DNA of 64,000 bases from Pedobacter psychrodurus (GTDB lineage: Bacteria; Bacteroidota; Bacteroidia; Sphingobacteriales; Sphingobacteriaceae): contig NZ_SJSO01000016.1 of the NCBI RefSeq assembly GCF_004331735.1, forward strand, positions 62,001-126,000, written 5' to 3'. Shown one piece after another: positions 1-9,139 of this stretch (positions are counted from its first letter, which is position 1; the number at the start of each line of letters is the position of its first letter). The translations under genes and the position numbers were made by a program. The notes beneath the pieces were generated by a model that had not been told where the DNA came from, ran no database searches, and saw only the letters and a program-made list of their open reading frames with translations.

Positions 1-311
1 ATGTAAGTAATACAAAACAATCGGGTATGGCTATGCGGGTACTCGATGCTTTAGGTTCGGGCAAAAAAGTAATCACAACCAATAAATGGGTAACCAAAGA
101 CAGCATTTACGACCCGAGGCAGATTGCCGTAATTGATATTGAAGATATAAGGCTATCGGATGGATTCATAAAAGACAACACCTATCTACCACGCAAAGCA
201 GAATTTAATTTAGACAGGTGGATTGAGCGGATATTTATCGAGAGTTTCGAGGATCCCAAAGTAAAAGCTGGCACCGATGATATCAACATCACTAAGCAAT
301 TCTCAAAATAA
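1..311 (+). CDS. Glycosyltransferase-like protein, C-terminal fragment
   Basis: The reading frame is open to the left edge (codons from base 3), so only about the last 103 residues are present and the Met at 27 is probably internal. The visible sequence NTKQSGMAMRVLDALGSGKK followed by VITTNKW resembles the C-terminal nucleotide-sugar-binding half of CgeB-like or GT-B proteins found in polysaccharide clusters, where a 'TMR.E.L..GKKLITTN' motif is common. The next gene, a flippase, starts 20 bases downstream on the same strand, which fits a polysaccharide operon. The family assignment rests on this motif only; the donor sugar cannot be told. Confidence 0.6.
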   Translation, partial: VSNTKQSGMAMRVLDALGSGKKVITTNKWVTKDSIYDPRQIAVIDIEDIRLSDGFIKDNTYLPRKAEFNLDRWIERIFIESFEDPKVKAGTDDINITKQFSK

Positions 312-331
312 GAATGAATAATACACTATAA

Positions 332-1687
332 ATGAAAATTGTACAGAAACTTAAAAACATACATTTTCTCTCGTTAATGGGTACCGGCGGCATGTCGGTA
401 TTGACGTTTTTGTTGACTGCTATACTATACCGCTCCTTATCCATAAAGGAAATCGGCATTTGGTTTTTCTTTCAATCCATGTTATCCTTTCTTGATACCT
501 TTAGGCAGGGTTTTTTGTCTACCGCATTTGTAAAGTTTTATGCAGGCACTTCACCCTCAAGAGGTCAGGAGGTTATCGGATCAACCTGGTTTATCGCCAC
601 CGCTACAACTATTGTCCTGTTATTGCTTAACATTCCACTTATTTTCATCGCTTTTCTGATCAAAGATGAAAGCCTCATCTATTTTGCCAAATTTTATTCC
701 ATCAACCTACTGTCATCTCTACCCATGATCGTAACGATGTGTATCGCACAGGGCGACCTACGTTTCGGACGTTTAATGTACATCAGGGTTTTTCAGGTCG
801 CTATCCTAATCCTGTGCCTTGGTTTTTTAATATTGACAAAACAGAATAACTTGTACAACCTGATGTACATCAATATCATTTCTGGAGCGATAACCAGCGT
901 GCTGTGTATCATTTTAGGCTGGTCGGGTATAGCTTTTTACGCCAAGCGGAGCAAAGCATGCACAAAAGAAATTTTCGATTTCGGAAAATATACCGTTGGC
1001 ACTTCAATAAGCTCAAGCCTTTTCGGTGTTACTGATACCTTTGTCATCAATTTTATGTTGGGACCATCTACTCTGGCTGTTTACAACCTGGGGCGGAGGT
1101 TGATGGAAGTTGTGGAAATTCCTTTGAGGAGTTTTGTCGCGACTGCCATGCCGGCCTTGTCTAGCGCCTTCAATCAGAATAACAAGGCCAAGCTTATATC
1201 CACCATGAGCAAATATATCGGTATCATCACCATTGGTCTCATCCCGTTTTTAATAGGAACCTACATATTTGCCGGTTATGCACTTGCCATTATCGGAGGT
1301 GGAAAGTACAATGGTACCGAAGCTGGTTCTATAGCGGTTAATATATTTAGGATAAGCGCAACAATTGCCCTGCTTAGCCCTGCTGACCGGTTTATGAGCG
1401 TTACCCTTGATGCGATACACAAGCCACAGATCAACTTATATAAAGTAATCGTAATGGTTATTGTAAATGTGATTTCAGACTTTGCTGGAGTTTACTTTTT
1501 CGGAAACATATACGGACTTGTTGTTGGCACTTTCTTTCCCACTTTAATAGGCATCCTTATCTCCTATTATTATATCAATAAAGGATACCAGAGCTTCTCC
1601 ATTTTTCACAGCTATATCCTAAGTTTTAAGGAAATTAAAAAATTTATATCGAATGGATTTAAAACCCCTGGTACAATATCAAATTAA
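332..1687 (+). CDS. MOP-superfamily polysaccharide flippase (Wzx-like)
   Basis: A 451-residue, highly hydrophobic protein with about 12 predicted transmembrane segments and no soluble domain. The N-terminus (LTAILYRSLSIKEIGIWFFF) and the pattern of paired helices fit the lipopolysaccharide/exopolysaccharide flippases of the MOP superfamily, which move undecaprenyl-linked repeat units across the inner membrane. It sits between glycosyltransferase genes on the plus strand, 15 bases ahead of a GT2 gene, consistent with one operon. Its length is normal for Wzx. It is the only flippase seen here, so it probably serves the polysaccharide assembled by the convergent minus-strand genes; that link is inference. 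Confidence 0.8.
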   Translation: MKIVQKLKNIHFLSLMGTGGMSVLTFLLTAILYRSLSIKEIGIWFFFQSMLSFLDTFRQGFLSTAFVKFYAGTSPSRGQEVIGSTWFIATATTIVLLLLNIPLIFIAFLIKDESLIYFAKFYSINLLSSLPMIVTMCIAQGDLRFGRLMYIRVFQVAILILCLGFLILTKQNNLYNLMYINIISGAITSVLCIILGWSGIAFYAKRSKACTKEIFDFGKYTVGTSISSSLFGVTDTFVINFMLGPSTLAVYNLGRRLMEVVEIPLRSFVATAMPALSSAFNQNNKAKLISTMSKYIGIITIGLIPFLIGTYIFAGYALAIIGGGKYNGTEAGSIAVNIFRISATIALLSPADRFMSVTLDAIHKPQINLYKVIVMVIVNVISDFAGVYFFGNIYGLVVGTFFPTLIGILISYYYINKGYQSFSIFHSYILSFKEIKKFISNGFKTPGTISN

Positions 1688-1702
1688 AAAACCTGTTAAC
1701 CC

Positions 1703-2566
1703 ATGAAAACGATATTTTCAGCACCTAAATGGTTGGATCAATACGAGTTTACCTTTAAGAGCATTAATGAGGTGCCTCCATCTTTCTTCCAGGGAATTAA
1801 TAAAAAACTAAAGGAATTGCAGAGCCCGAAGCCCGTAGTTACGATACTAATCGCCGCATGGAACGAAGAGCTGAATATTCTACGCAATATTTCCAGCCTG
1901 GCCAATCTCGTTACAGATTATCCCCTTGAAATTATTGTGGTTAATAATAACTCTACTGACAGAACACAGCAAACCCTTGATAACCTCAGCGTTACCAGCT
2001 ACTTTCAGGAAATTCAAGGTTGTGGTCCGGCAAGACAAATGGGAATGGAGCGTGCAGGAGGTGAATACATTTTGCTGGCAGACGCAGATTGTGTGTACCC
2101 CACCAACTGGGTTAATGATATGATGGAAAAGCTCACCATACCTGGCACCGCCTGCGTATACGGCAGGTATTCCTTTATACCCGAACCTGGCTTTTCGCGC
2201 TGGAAACTTTTTGTTCTTGAAAAACTCAAAGACCTGGCTGCAGAACTCAGACAGGTTAAACGGCCATATCTGAATGCTTTTGGAATCAGCATGGGTTATG
2301 TTAAGGCTTTTGGGTTACAGGCCGGTTATATTATGCATAATACGAGGGGTGATGATGGCAGATTATGTTTTGACCTGATGAAATTTGGGAAAATATTACC
2401 TGTACGCACGAACCGCGCAAGAGCATGGACCGCTCCACGCACCCTTCAGCGTGATGGTGATTTTGCGACCGCACTGCGCTCAAGGTTAAAACTAGAGTTC
2501 AGCAACCTTACGAGCTTACTGCGTGCCCACCCGGCACATGATACGAAGACAAGTAAAAATGAATAA
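1703..2566 (+). CDS. Family 2 glycosyltransferase (GT-A)
   Basis: A 287-residue soluble enzyme. From about residue 45 it has a GT2 core: VVTILIAAWNEELNILRNI, then LEIIVVNNNSTDRTQ, then the metal/nucleotide-sugar motif LLADADC near residue 130. The GPARQMG stretch before the DXD is typical of GT2 enzymes acting on lipid-linked oligosaccharides. No transmembrane helix is seen, so it is probably cytoplasmic or membrane-associated. It transfers a sugar from a nucleotide donor to a growing repeat unit; donor and acceptor cannot be told from sequence. The stop overlaps the next start, suggesting translational coupling. Confidence 0.82.
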   Translation: MKTIFSAPKWLDQYEFTFKSINEVPPSFFQGINKKLKELQSPKPVVTILIAAWNEELNILRNISSLANLVTDYPLEIIVVNNNSTDRTQQTLDNLSVTSYFQEIQGCGPARQMGMERAGGEYILLADADCVYPTNWVNDMMEKLTIPGTACVYGRYSFIPEPGFSRWKLFVLEKLKDLAAELRQVKRPYLNAFGISMGYVKAFGLQAGYIMHNTRGDDGRLCFDLMKFGKILPVRTNRARAWTAPRTLQRDGDFATALRSRLKLEFSNLTSLLRAHPAHDTKTSKNE

Positions 2567-3353
2567 CCCCCTTATGAAAACATTTAATTTCCCGGAAATA
2601 TCATTACTGATCACCCATTATAACCGACCTGAATCTTTAGAGAACTTACTGGCTAAACTAAAAGACACCGGTTGCGTTTTCGGGGAAATTGTAGTATCTG
2701 ATGATGGCAGTAAACCGATCATCCGCGAGCGGTTAAATCAACTTGCCCAGGTTTATGGTTTCAGGTTGGTAGGAACGGAGGCAAACCGTGGGCTGGGCAA
2801 TAACCTGAACAAAGGGCAGGATGCGGTAAGCAAACCATATACCCTATACCTACAGGAAGATTTTGAACCCAGCGTACTGTTTGGCGAAAAGCTGGCTTCA
2901 GCCCAGGGTGCTATGGACAATGATACGCAAATCGACATCGTAAAATTTTACGCCTATTACGCCTATCCTTATCTTAAACCATTTGATGATGATTTCGATG
3001 AAATGTTCATCCCTAGAATGGCATTAGATTATACGAAAATCTATTTTTATACCGATCATCCGCATTTGAGAAGATCTAATTTTTTTGAAAAATTCGGCAA
3101 ATACCCTGAAGGTATAAAAGGCGATACGACAGAATATAAAATGTGTATATCCTTTATCCAAAATAAAGGCAAAGGATTGTTTTATAAGGATTTTACCAAT
3201 CTGCTTTCACAACGCAATTCTCTTAGCGAGCCCAGCACCATGCAAAGGACCAATTGGAAACACCGTCCTAATATATTAATCAAGGTATTGCGCGATAGCT
3301 ACCGCCAGGTTAAATACAATATCGACATCCTTACCATGAAAAGATTAAAATAA
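2559..3353 (+). CDS. Family 2 glycosyltransferase
   Basis: The protein begins MNNPLMKTFNFPEISLLITH and carries a GT2-type N-terminus (SLLITHYNRPESLENLL, then EIVVSDDGSKP), with LYLQEDFEP in place of a classical DXD. I start at 2559 because this ATG overlaps the preceding gene's stop; the ATG at 2574 is equally possible, and the open frame reaches back to 2523 inside the preceding gene. The enzyme is soluble and near 265 residues, short for GT2 but with the catalytic half intact. Its stop codon abuts the stop of the convergent acyltransferase with no spacer. Sugar specificity is unknown. Confidence 0.78.
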   Translation: MNNPLMKTFNFPEISLLITHYNRPESLENLLAKLKDTGCVFGEIVVSDDGSKPIIRERLNQLAQVYGFRLVGTEANRGLGNNLNKGQDAVSKPYTLYLQEDFEPSVLFGEKLASAQGAMDNDTQIDIVKFYAYYAYPYLKPFDDDFDEMFIPRMALDYTKIYFYTDHPHLRRSNFFEKFGKYPEGIKGDTTEYKMCISFIQNKGKGLFYKDFTNLLSQRNSLSEPSTMQRTNWKHRPNILIKVLRDSYRQVKYNIDILTMKRLK

Positions 3354-4448
3354 TCAACCAGCAGTAACGCTTTTCTTTGACTTATACTGGAATCTCATTT
3401 CGATGTGCTGATAAGTCCACCTGGCGGCATAGTAAATTACGATACAATTCGGAATAAACAGGTAGGCATAAGCGCTTTCTGGCAGTTTAAATACTCTAAT
3501 AAAAATAACATTAAACATACTGATAAACAGGGTATGTACCATGTATATGGAATAGGAATACTTACCGAGTTTTTTGAGCAGGCCAATTTTACTTATAGCT
3601 TTGGAAACCAATCCCTTTTCGAATGAAAACACCATTATCGAGATAAAAAATACGATTTCGTAAATGAACCCGTAAGGTTTAAGTACCGGGCCGCTAATGA
3701 TGGCCATGCCTATTAACAGCAATACCCCAATCTCCATAAAACTGAATAATGACTGCCTGAAATCCGATAGCCGCTCGTGCAAGTATTTAAAGCAATATAG
3801 ACAGCATGCGCCAGAGAAAAAACCGATCAATCCTCTTAAAAAACCATAATCGTACGTGTAATCGAGTTTAAAGGATCCTGTTATCGTGTATAAGAGTATT
3901 GCCGCCAGAAGGGCAATAAACATATAAAACATTGGTTTCAATGCATTTCCTCTATTTGTACTGCTCAAGTGGCAACTAAGGGCAAATATGATGTAACTGA
4001 TAACCTCTGCGCTGATAGACCAGCTCACCAGATTCCAGCTCACATCATGTACATGCGGAAGCTTAATCGAATTAATCAGAAATAAAGAGGAAAAAAACGT
4101 TGTGGGTGAATTATCAAGAAAATTGTTGATATGGATATGATTAACCAGACCAAGTTTTACTCCTTCTATTGCAAGGAAAATAAGTAGCATTAAAAGATGC
4201 AGGGGATATAACCGCCTGATCCTTTTGGTTAGAAATAATTTTAGTTCTGTGAGGCTGTTGATACTTTGATAGGAATAACAGATTACAAATCCACTGAGCA
4301 CAAAGAAAAAATCCACGAACATATCAGCGTTCAAGATGAAGCTGTTGTTCAGTACCGGAGTATCAGAGAAAGCGCTCATGTGATAGAGTACAACAAGGGA
4401 TGCGAAGATTCCCCTGAACATATCCAACACCAAAAATCTGTGTTTCAT
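3354..4448 (-). CDS. Acyltransferase family 3 (OafA/ExoZ-like membrane protein)
   Basis: A 364-residue polytopic membrane protein with about ten hydrophobic segments. The N-terminus LDMFRGIFASLVVLYHM matches the acyltransferase-3 signature, with the conserved Arg12 and the His23 expected to act in O-acyl transfer. Members add acetyl or succinyl groups to exopolysaccharide or O-antigen sugars, taking acyl-CoA from the cytoplasmic side. It is the last gene of the minus-strand polysaccharide operon and meets the plus-strand glycosyltransferase stop to stop. A role in decorating the local polymer is inferred from context. Confidence 0.85.
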   Translation of the reverse strand: MKHRFLVLDMFRGIFASLVVLYHMSAFSDTPVLNNSFILNADMFVDFFFVLSGFVICYSYQSINSLTELKLFLTKRIRRLYPLHLLMLLIFLAIEGVKLGLVNHIHINNFLDNSPTTFFSSLFLINSIKLPHVHDVSWNLVSWSISAEVISYIIFALSCHLSSTNRGNALKPMFYMFIALLAAILLYTITGSFKLDYTYDYGFLRGLIGFFSGACCLYCFKYLHERLSDFRQSLFSFMEIGVLLLIGMAIISGPVLKPYGFIYEIVFFISIMVFSFEKGLVSKAISKIGLLKKLGKYSYSIYMVHTLFISMFNVIFIRVFKLPESAYAYLFIPNCIVIYYAARWTYQHIEMRFQYKSKKSVTAG

Positions 4449-4506
4449 AATGATTGATTGAATATTAGAGATAAAACCCCGTTTTTCGTCATGATTATTT
4501 TCATTT

Positions 4507-5373
4507 TTATTGAATATTGATCAAAAGGTTTTCATCGATCTGAGAGAGAATCTTCGCATCAATATCGATATCAAACTTGCGCGCAAATAATTTCTCTGAA
4601 CTTCGGATACCTGCAAAATCCACCGACTTTAAAATCAAGGGATTGGGAAGATTTTCATCCCATGTTATCATACGGAGATTATCATTTACAATGGTATTTT
4701 TATAAGGTGAGTCCATTAACAGGGTTGCAATAAAAAACTCATCAGCCGCCCAGGTGTACTTCATAAAACGCATTAATCCTTGCTCCTCTTTTATGTAGCT
4801 GGTAAGGTATACCGCACATGCTGAAGAAATTGACCACCAACTGGAAATACAGGCTCCATACAGCTTTGCTGGCAATGGAAACTTTCTTTTCGGCAAAATA
4901 TTGTTAATGACGCGCTGCAGCAGATATTTTCCCTTAAAGTTAAAATCGGTGAAATGATAACTTTCAAACCTTGATCTGGCATGGCTCCACCACTTTTCAT
5001 TGCCTTCCGTGTCATAAGAGACAAAACTCTTGCCGATATTTTGTCGAAAAAAATCGGCAATTATACCAACAGGTTTAATGGGATAATCCTGTGCACTGAG
5101 CAGATTATAAAAATCGTAAGCTATTCGCTTTTGCAGGATCTCTTCTAAAGACCTTAATATGGCCTGAACAAACTGAAAACCTCCCCAGTTACAAACCGTT
5201 CTGTTAATGATGAAGTAAACATTAGGCAGATCCTGTAAATGCTGAAAACCGGATATCGCTATTTTCTTGTCGAGGTGGATGTAAAAATCGAACTCGGGAT
5301 GCGCCATGGCTTTGATCATCATACCCAGTTGTTTTGGATTTTTATAAGCCATTATGATATTAGCAACTCTCAT
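4507..5373 (-). CDS. GT14-type beta-1,6-N-acetylglucosaminyltransferase-like enzyme
   Basis: A 288-residue protein beginning MRVANIIMAYKNPKQLGMMI, then FYIHLDKK, and later CNWGGFQFVQAILRSLEEIL and NLLSAQDYPIK. These are the hallmark blocks of the core-2/I-branching enzyme family (GT14), which in bacteria transfers GlcNAc or xylose and does not use a DXD motif. No signal peptide or membrane segment is seen. Its start overlaps the stop of the upstream GT4-like gene in an ATGA arrangement, so the two are probably translated together. It probably adds a branch or backbone sugar to the local polysaccharide. Confidence 0.82.
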   Translation of the reverse strand: MRVANIIMAYKNPKQLGMMIKAMAHPEFDFYIHLDKKIAISGFQHLQDLPNVYFIINRTVCNWGGFQFVQAILRSLEEILQKRIAYDFYNLLSAQDYPIKPVGIIADFFRQNIGKSFVSYDTEGNEKWWSHARSRFESYHFTDFNFKGKYLLQRVINNILPKRKFPLPAKLYGACISSWWSISSACAVYLTSYIKEEQGLMRFMKYTWAADEFFIATLLMDSPYKNTIVNDNLRMITWDENLPNPLILKSVDFAGIRSSEKLFARKFDIDIDAKILSQIDENLLINIQ

Positions 5374-6569
5374 GGCCCAACAGGATTAACTTTATTCATA
5401 AATCGGTACATCGTCCCAACTGAATTTTTCCAGGTATGCGACCTGGCAAAAGCCTTTCTTTTATCCGTCAAAACACGATCTTTCTCTTTTAACAATTTTT
5501 CTATACCATTGCTGTAACCCTTTGCGTCCTCTGCCAAATCCACATAATCAGCAAATGGCTCCATAGCATCAGTTCTTGTGGCTATTGTTGGCTTGCCAAG
5601 AGCGAGGTATTCATCAATTTTTCTTGGATAGTTTCCAATAGTGAGTTCATTAACCGCCTGTGGGTTAAAGCATACATCGAATTCATCAATAAAAGCAGGT
5701 AGTTCATCTACCGGCCTTGCCCCTAAAAAATGAACGTTGGGTATCTGGTGTAAGGAACTTTCCTGAAAGCTGGCATCTTCGGGTCCAACCAATACAATGT
5801 TCCAATCTGGTCTGGACACCGCAATATTCCCTATGAGAGAAATATCCAGCCTGGCAGATGTTAGTACCCCAACATAGCCAATCCTGGGATGTGGGATATG
5901 CGCTAATTTCTTTTCTTCTTCACTTGAAACAAACCTGTCGAAAACAGTAAAATCACAACCCTGCCCAACGTTATATGACCTGGGATTATATTTTCGGCAA
6001 TAGCTCTCCAGATAGGCCGAATTGGTGAAACATAAATCACTTTGGGCGATGATTTCAGGTTCCATATATGCACCGTGTTTTCTGTAATAATCTGTAGCGA
6101 GCATATTGTCACGTGAGTAATATATACTCAACTTTGGCTTCAGCAGATCCTTTAAAAAAAAACTTCTAAACATGTCGCTATCATTAAAGAGTACATCGCT
6201 CTTAAAAGATAAATTTTCAGTCACTTTTTTGATTGCCTTAAAAAGCCGCTCATTGTTGAGCCTGTTGAGATAATTATAAATCCGTCCAGGGGGTAACCAG
6301 TTGATGGATTCTAAAATGGAATCGCAATTTAATACATATAGCCTTTCGTTAATTTTTTCCAGGCCGTTCTTCTTGCCCGAAATAACTTTGAGCTTTTCAA
6401 TTACCTCCTTGTTTTTACCATAACGCCATTTTGTAATCCGGTCGAGTGAAGGGTTAACATATAAAACACGGTTACTCGCTGAAAATTCTACAGCAATATC
6501 TTTACAATTACTCCCAATTTTGGTATCCCAGCCCTGCTGTCCGACGATAATAATATCTAAGTTTTCCAA
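5370..6569 (-). CDS. GT4-like (GT-B fold) glycosyltransferase
   Basis: A 399-residue soluble protein. It begins MENLDIIIVGQQGWDTKIGS and has a C-terminal Rossmann half starting near PRIGYVGVLTSARLD. A donor-binding stretch FNPQAVNELTIGNYPRKIDE followed by YLALGKPTIATR resembles the E-x7-E region of retaining GT4 enzymes. Length is normal for the family. It lies 12 bases after the membrane GT2 gene and overlaps GT14 by 4 bases. It belongs to the minus-strand polysaccharide operon; the sugar is unknown. Confidence 0.78.
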   Translation of the reverse strand: MENLDIIIVGQQGWDTKIGSNCKDIAVEFSASNRVLYVNPSLDRITKWRYGKNKEVIEKLKVISGKKNGLEKINERLYVLNCDSILESINWLPPGRIYNYLNRLNNERLFKAIKKVTENLSFKSDVLFNDSDMFRSFFLKDLLKPKLSIYYSRDNMLATDYYRKHGAYMEPEIIAQSDLCFTNSAYLESYCRKYNPRSYNVGQGCDFTVFDRFVSSEEEKKLAHIPHPRIGYVGVLTSARLDISLIGNIAVSRPDWNIVLVGPEDASFQESSLHQIPNVHFLGARPVDELPAFIDEFDVCFNPQAVNELTIGNYPRKIDEYLALGKPTIATRTDAMEPFADYVDLAEDAKGYSNGIEKLLKEKDRVLTDKRKAFARSHTWKNSVGTMYRFMNKVNPVGP

Positions 6570-6581
6570 ATTGCTGATGAT

Positions 6582-7748
6582 TTAGGGATGAATAATATGT
6601 TTTGTAGCTACCGATCTTTTGTTTGCACCTCTTGCATAAACGAGGGAAACCACCTGATAGTAAATAAATTTTGGGATACCTGCCAGTGATCTGTATATGC
6701 GGGCATCGGTTGGCTGTCTGAGCAGGGCGATTAAGAAACTGATCAAAAAGCTGAAAATCGCAAGTATCCAATAAACTGAGGCTACACTACCTGTTAAGAT
6801 ACTGATCATTAGGAGAAGCAAGGAGAGAATCAGAAAGATAAATAAAGGTGGCCTGAGCAGAATAACACCAAAAAGCAACTGGTTTAAACTTCTATTTTTT
6901 ATTCCCTTACCAATGATGCTTAACCCGTAGCCGCAGAAACGGAACCATGTATTGATCCACCTTGCACGTTGATTGACTAGTTGAGTAGGGTTGACGGTTT
7001 TTTCGTCATATACAATCGCATTTTTTGCAAATGCGATTCTTTTGCCTGAAAGAAGAATACCTGCCTGAACCACTTTATCAAATCCAGCGCCATGAAAATC
7101 CATCGCTGCAATAGCATCCTGGTACAACCCAGCTTTAAATGCCATCCCCGATCCCGCCAAAGTTGCCGATGAACCAAGTTTAAACAACAGCTCCCCGTCG
7201 TAAAAGTGGTAGTAAAGATCTCTCGCCGCATCCAGGCAGGCATAAGTACTGTTCAGATTTTTTGCGGCCCTTAATCCCTGTACCGCTTCAAATCCCTGAT
7301 CAAAATATTTGTTAAGTTCATTGATATATTCAGGATGGACCAGATTGTCGCTATCGATAATGGTAATGATATCGTGCTTCCTAATAAAATGTTTAATGGC
7401 ATAATCATGCGATTTTATATTGCTGGCGAGCGTTTGTGGAGGTCTTAAAACCACTACACGGTCAGCATCGAATATCAATGAAGCTAAAGGGCAATTATCC
7501 GCAACGATATAGATCATGTAATTATGATAGTTGAGATCGAGTAGAGATTTTACAACCTGTTGCAAATAATCCGTTTGTTCGTAAGCAGTCACAATAATCG
7601 CATAATCAGGCATTTGCTTAATTAACGTTTTCCCTATCCTGTCGCGAACAAAAACAGAAAAGACCACCATCAATAGTGGAAGTACCAGATTGTATCCGAT
7701 TAAAACCTGAAAAACCAGCCAAAGCAGGTTAATGATGTTATTGATCAT
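6582..7748 (-). CDS. Membrane-bound family 2 glycosyltransferase (cellulose-synthase-like)
   Basis: A 388-residue protein with an N-terminal membrane segment (residues 5-30), a GT2 domain (YAIIVTAYEQTDYLQQVV, then IITIIDSDN as the DXD), a QRARW motif (the Q-x-x-R-W motif of processive GT2 enzymes), and two or three C-terminal membrane helices around residues 290-345. This layout is shared with hyaluronan/cellulose-synthase-like enzymes. It may act processively or add the first sugars at the membrane; the sequence cannot decide. The 5' end overlaps the small ORF at 7738-7845. Confidence 0.82.
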   Translation of the reverse strand: MINNIINLLWLVFQVLIGYNLVLPLLMVVFSVFVRDRIGKTLIKQMPDYAIIVTAYEQTDYLQQVVKSLLDLNYHNYMIYIVADNCPLASLIFDADRVVVLRPPQTLASNIKSHDYAIKHFIRKHDIITIIDSDNLVHPEYINELNKYFDQGFEAVQGLRAAKNLNSTYACLDAARDLYYHFYDGELLFKLGSSATLAGSGMAFKAGLYQDAIAAMDFHGAGFDKVVQAGILLSGKRIAFAKNAIVYDEKTVNPTQLVNQRARWINTWFRFCGYGLSIIGKGIKNRSLNQLLFGVILLRPPLFIFLILSLLLLMISILTGSVASVYWILAIFSFLISFLIALLRQPTDARIYRSLAGIPKFIYYQVVSLVYARGANKRSVATKHIIHP

Positions 7749-7845
7749 GGGGGCGCGTTTGTGTGTTTTTAGTATTCCTTAAAGCTTTATAAAAAGCATA
7801 GGTAAAGCATATCAATCCGGGTATAACAAAAAATTCAAATGGCAT
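7738..7845 (-). CDS. Small 35-aa putative membrane microprotein
   Basis: This short frame lies exactly between the Wzy-like gene and the membrane GT2. Its ATG (7845) is one base after the polymerase stop and its TAA overlaps the start of the GT2 by 11 bases, the spacing expected of a translationally coupled gene. The peptide starts MPFEFFVIPGLICFTYAFYK, so it has one hydrophobic helix and a basic, polar tail. I do not recognise a family. It could be a small subunit of the polymerase or synthase, or a chance frame; homologues in the same position would settle it. Confidence 0.45.
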   Translation of the reverse strand: MPFEFFVIPGLICFTYAFYKALRNTKNTQTRPHDQ

Positions 7846-7846
7846 A

Positions 7847-9124
7847 TTAAGCAGTTAAATAGTTTAGTTCTTCAGGTTCGGCAATCGGTTTATCCATTAT
7901 GCGGGCATTATATATGAAAACCCACGACAGGTATACCACTATGGCAGTGGGCATGGTATTAAGCACTTCATTTCCATAACTACAGAACAGTACCCCACCA
8001 AAGCCCGACGTGAGCGCAATAAGTTTGATTCTTAATCCATTATCGCGGATCGTCCAGGTAATGCCACAGCATTTCCCCAAAATAAACATCATGATACAAA
8101 ACCATAGGGTGAGACCTACAACCCCATACATAGCCCATATTTTAACAAATAAGCTATCGGGAGGAAAGGTAGAGAGATAGGTTCCGCCATTATATAACAC
8201 CCCGTTATAGCCCAAACTACCCAGCCCGCCACCAAATGGGCGGGTCTCCATATAATTTTTTAGGTTGTTTTGATTGATAAGCCTCACGTTTAGAGAGGCA
8301 TCCTCTGGATTAAGGGCGGTGCGCAATCTGTATATCTGATAGTTATTATCACCGATATGGGTAAACATCAATATACTCACCAGTGCAAGAGCTGTAGCGC
8401 CACCAAGAAAAATGGCCTTAAGATTTTTACTAAGAATAATTGCGATAACTCCGCCCACTAACAGGGCAAAAAGTGCTCCACGTGTACCTGAAATCAGCAT
8501 GCCATAAATACAAAATGCTGAACTGGCCAATAGCGCCATGCGTTTCCATACCTTCATTTTACCAAACGAGAGTATCAGCGCAATTAAGCCGATATGGGCC
8601 TGTGATGCCCCAAACTGCCCCGCATCGGTAAAGAACGAAAAAACCCTCAGTCTCCCCCAGAGCAGGTGGGTAGCGGCATTGGCTTGCAGAAATGCATTCT
8701 CACCTGCCGATAATCCAAAAAACAATTGCTTGATGCCATTCAAGGTTGCTAATACTGAAAGGGAAATAATAAGTATCAGGAAAAGATCAAGGTCCTTTCG
8801 TGTTTTAAAAATAACAAGCCCCAGCCAAGTCATCACAAAAGGATACAGCGCTATACTGCGTAATTCGGCAACCCAGCCTAGCAAACTCGCCTCAGGATTA
8901 AATACTTCAAGTAAACTCAAAGCGAACCATATCAGTAACGAATAGAAAAGATCGTTATTGATACTTTTAGCATCAAAGCCGGGTTTAGAAACAATTGTGG
9001 CAATAATAATGAGTATCAGAAACCCCTCTACAAAAATCCCGAAAGGCAGCCCTCCTATCTCACGGAAAAGTATTCCAAAAATGAAACCGTAAACCAAAAG
9101 AATTATAAATATGCTTCTTTGCAT
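7847..9124 (-). CDS. O-antigen ligase/polymerase-like membrane protein (Wzy/WaaL family)
   Basis: A 425-residue polytopic protein with about 10-12 transmembrane helices. A large periplasmic loop is visible around residues 275-325 and contains ETRPFGGGLGSLGYNG, a stretch characteristic of the O-antigen ligase/Wzy_C family loop with its conserved Arg and Gly residues. Such proteins polymerise repeat units or ligate chains in the periplasm. With a flippase and a Wzc-like protein in the same locus, polymerase is the more likely role. It is 15 bases downstream of the Wzc-like gene and followed by a microprotein. Confidence 0.8.
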   Translation of the reverse strand: MQRSIFIILLVYGFIFGILFREIGGLPFGIFVEGFLILIIIATIVSKPGFDAKSINNDLFYSLLIWFALSLLEVFNPEASLLGWVAELRSIALYPFVMTWLGLVIFKTRKDLDLFLILIISLSVLATLNGIKQLFFGLSAGENAFLQANAATHLLWGRLRVFSFFTDAGQFGASQAHIGLIALILSFGKMKVWKRMALLASSAFCIYGMLISGTRGALFALLVGGVIAIILSKNLKAIFLGGATALALVSILMFTHIGDNNYQIYRLRTALNPEDASLNVRLINQNNLKNYMETRPFGGGLGSLGYNGVLYNGGTYLSTFPPDSLFVKIWAMYGVVGLTLWFCIMMFILGKCCGITWTIRDNGLRIKLIALTSGFGGVLFCSYGNEVLNTMPTAIVVYLSWVFIYNARIMDKPIAEPEELNYLTA

Positions 9125-9139
9125 TTAAAAGGCAGTGTG

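Noticed and set aside
8538-8945. 135-codon plus-strand frame inside the polymerase gene
   Set aside because: Antisense to a clear polytopic membrane protein gene, with no recognisable text.
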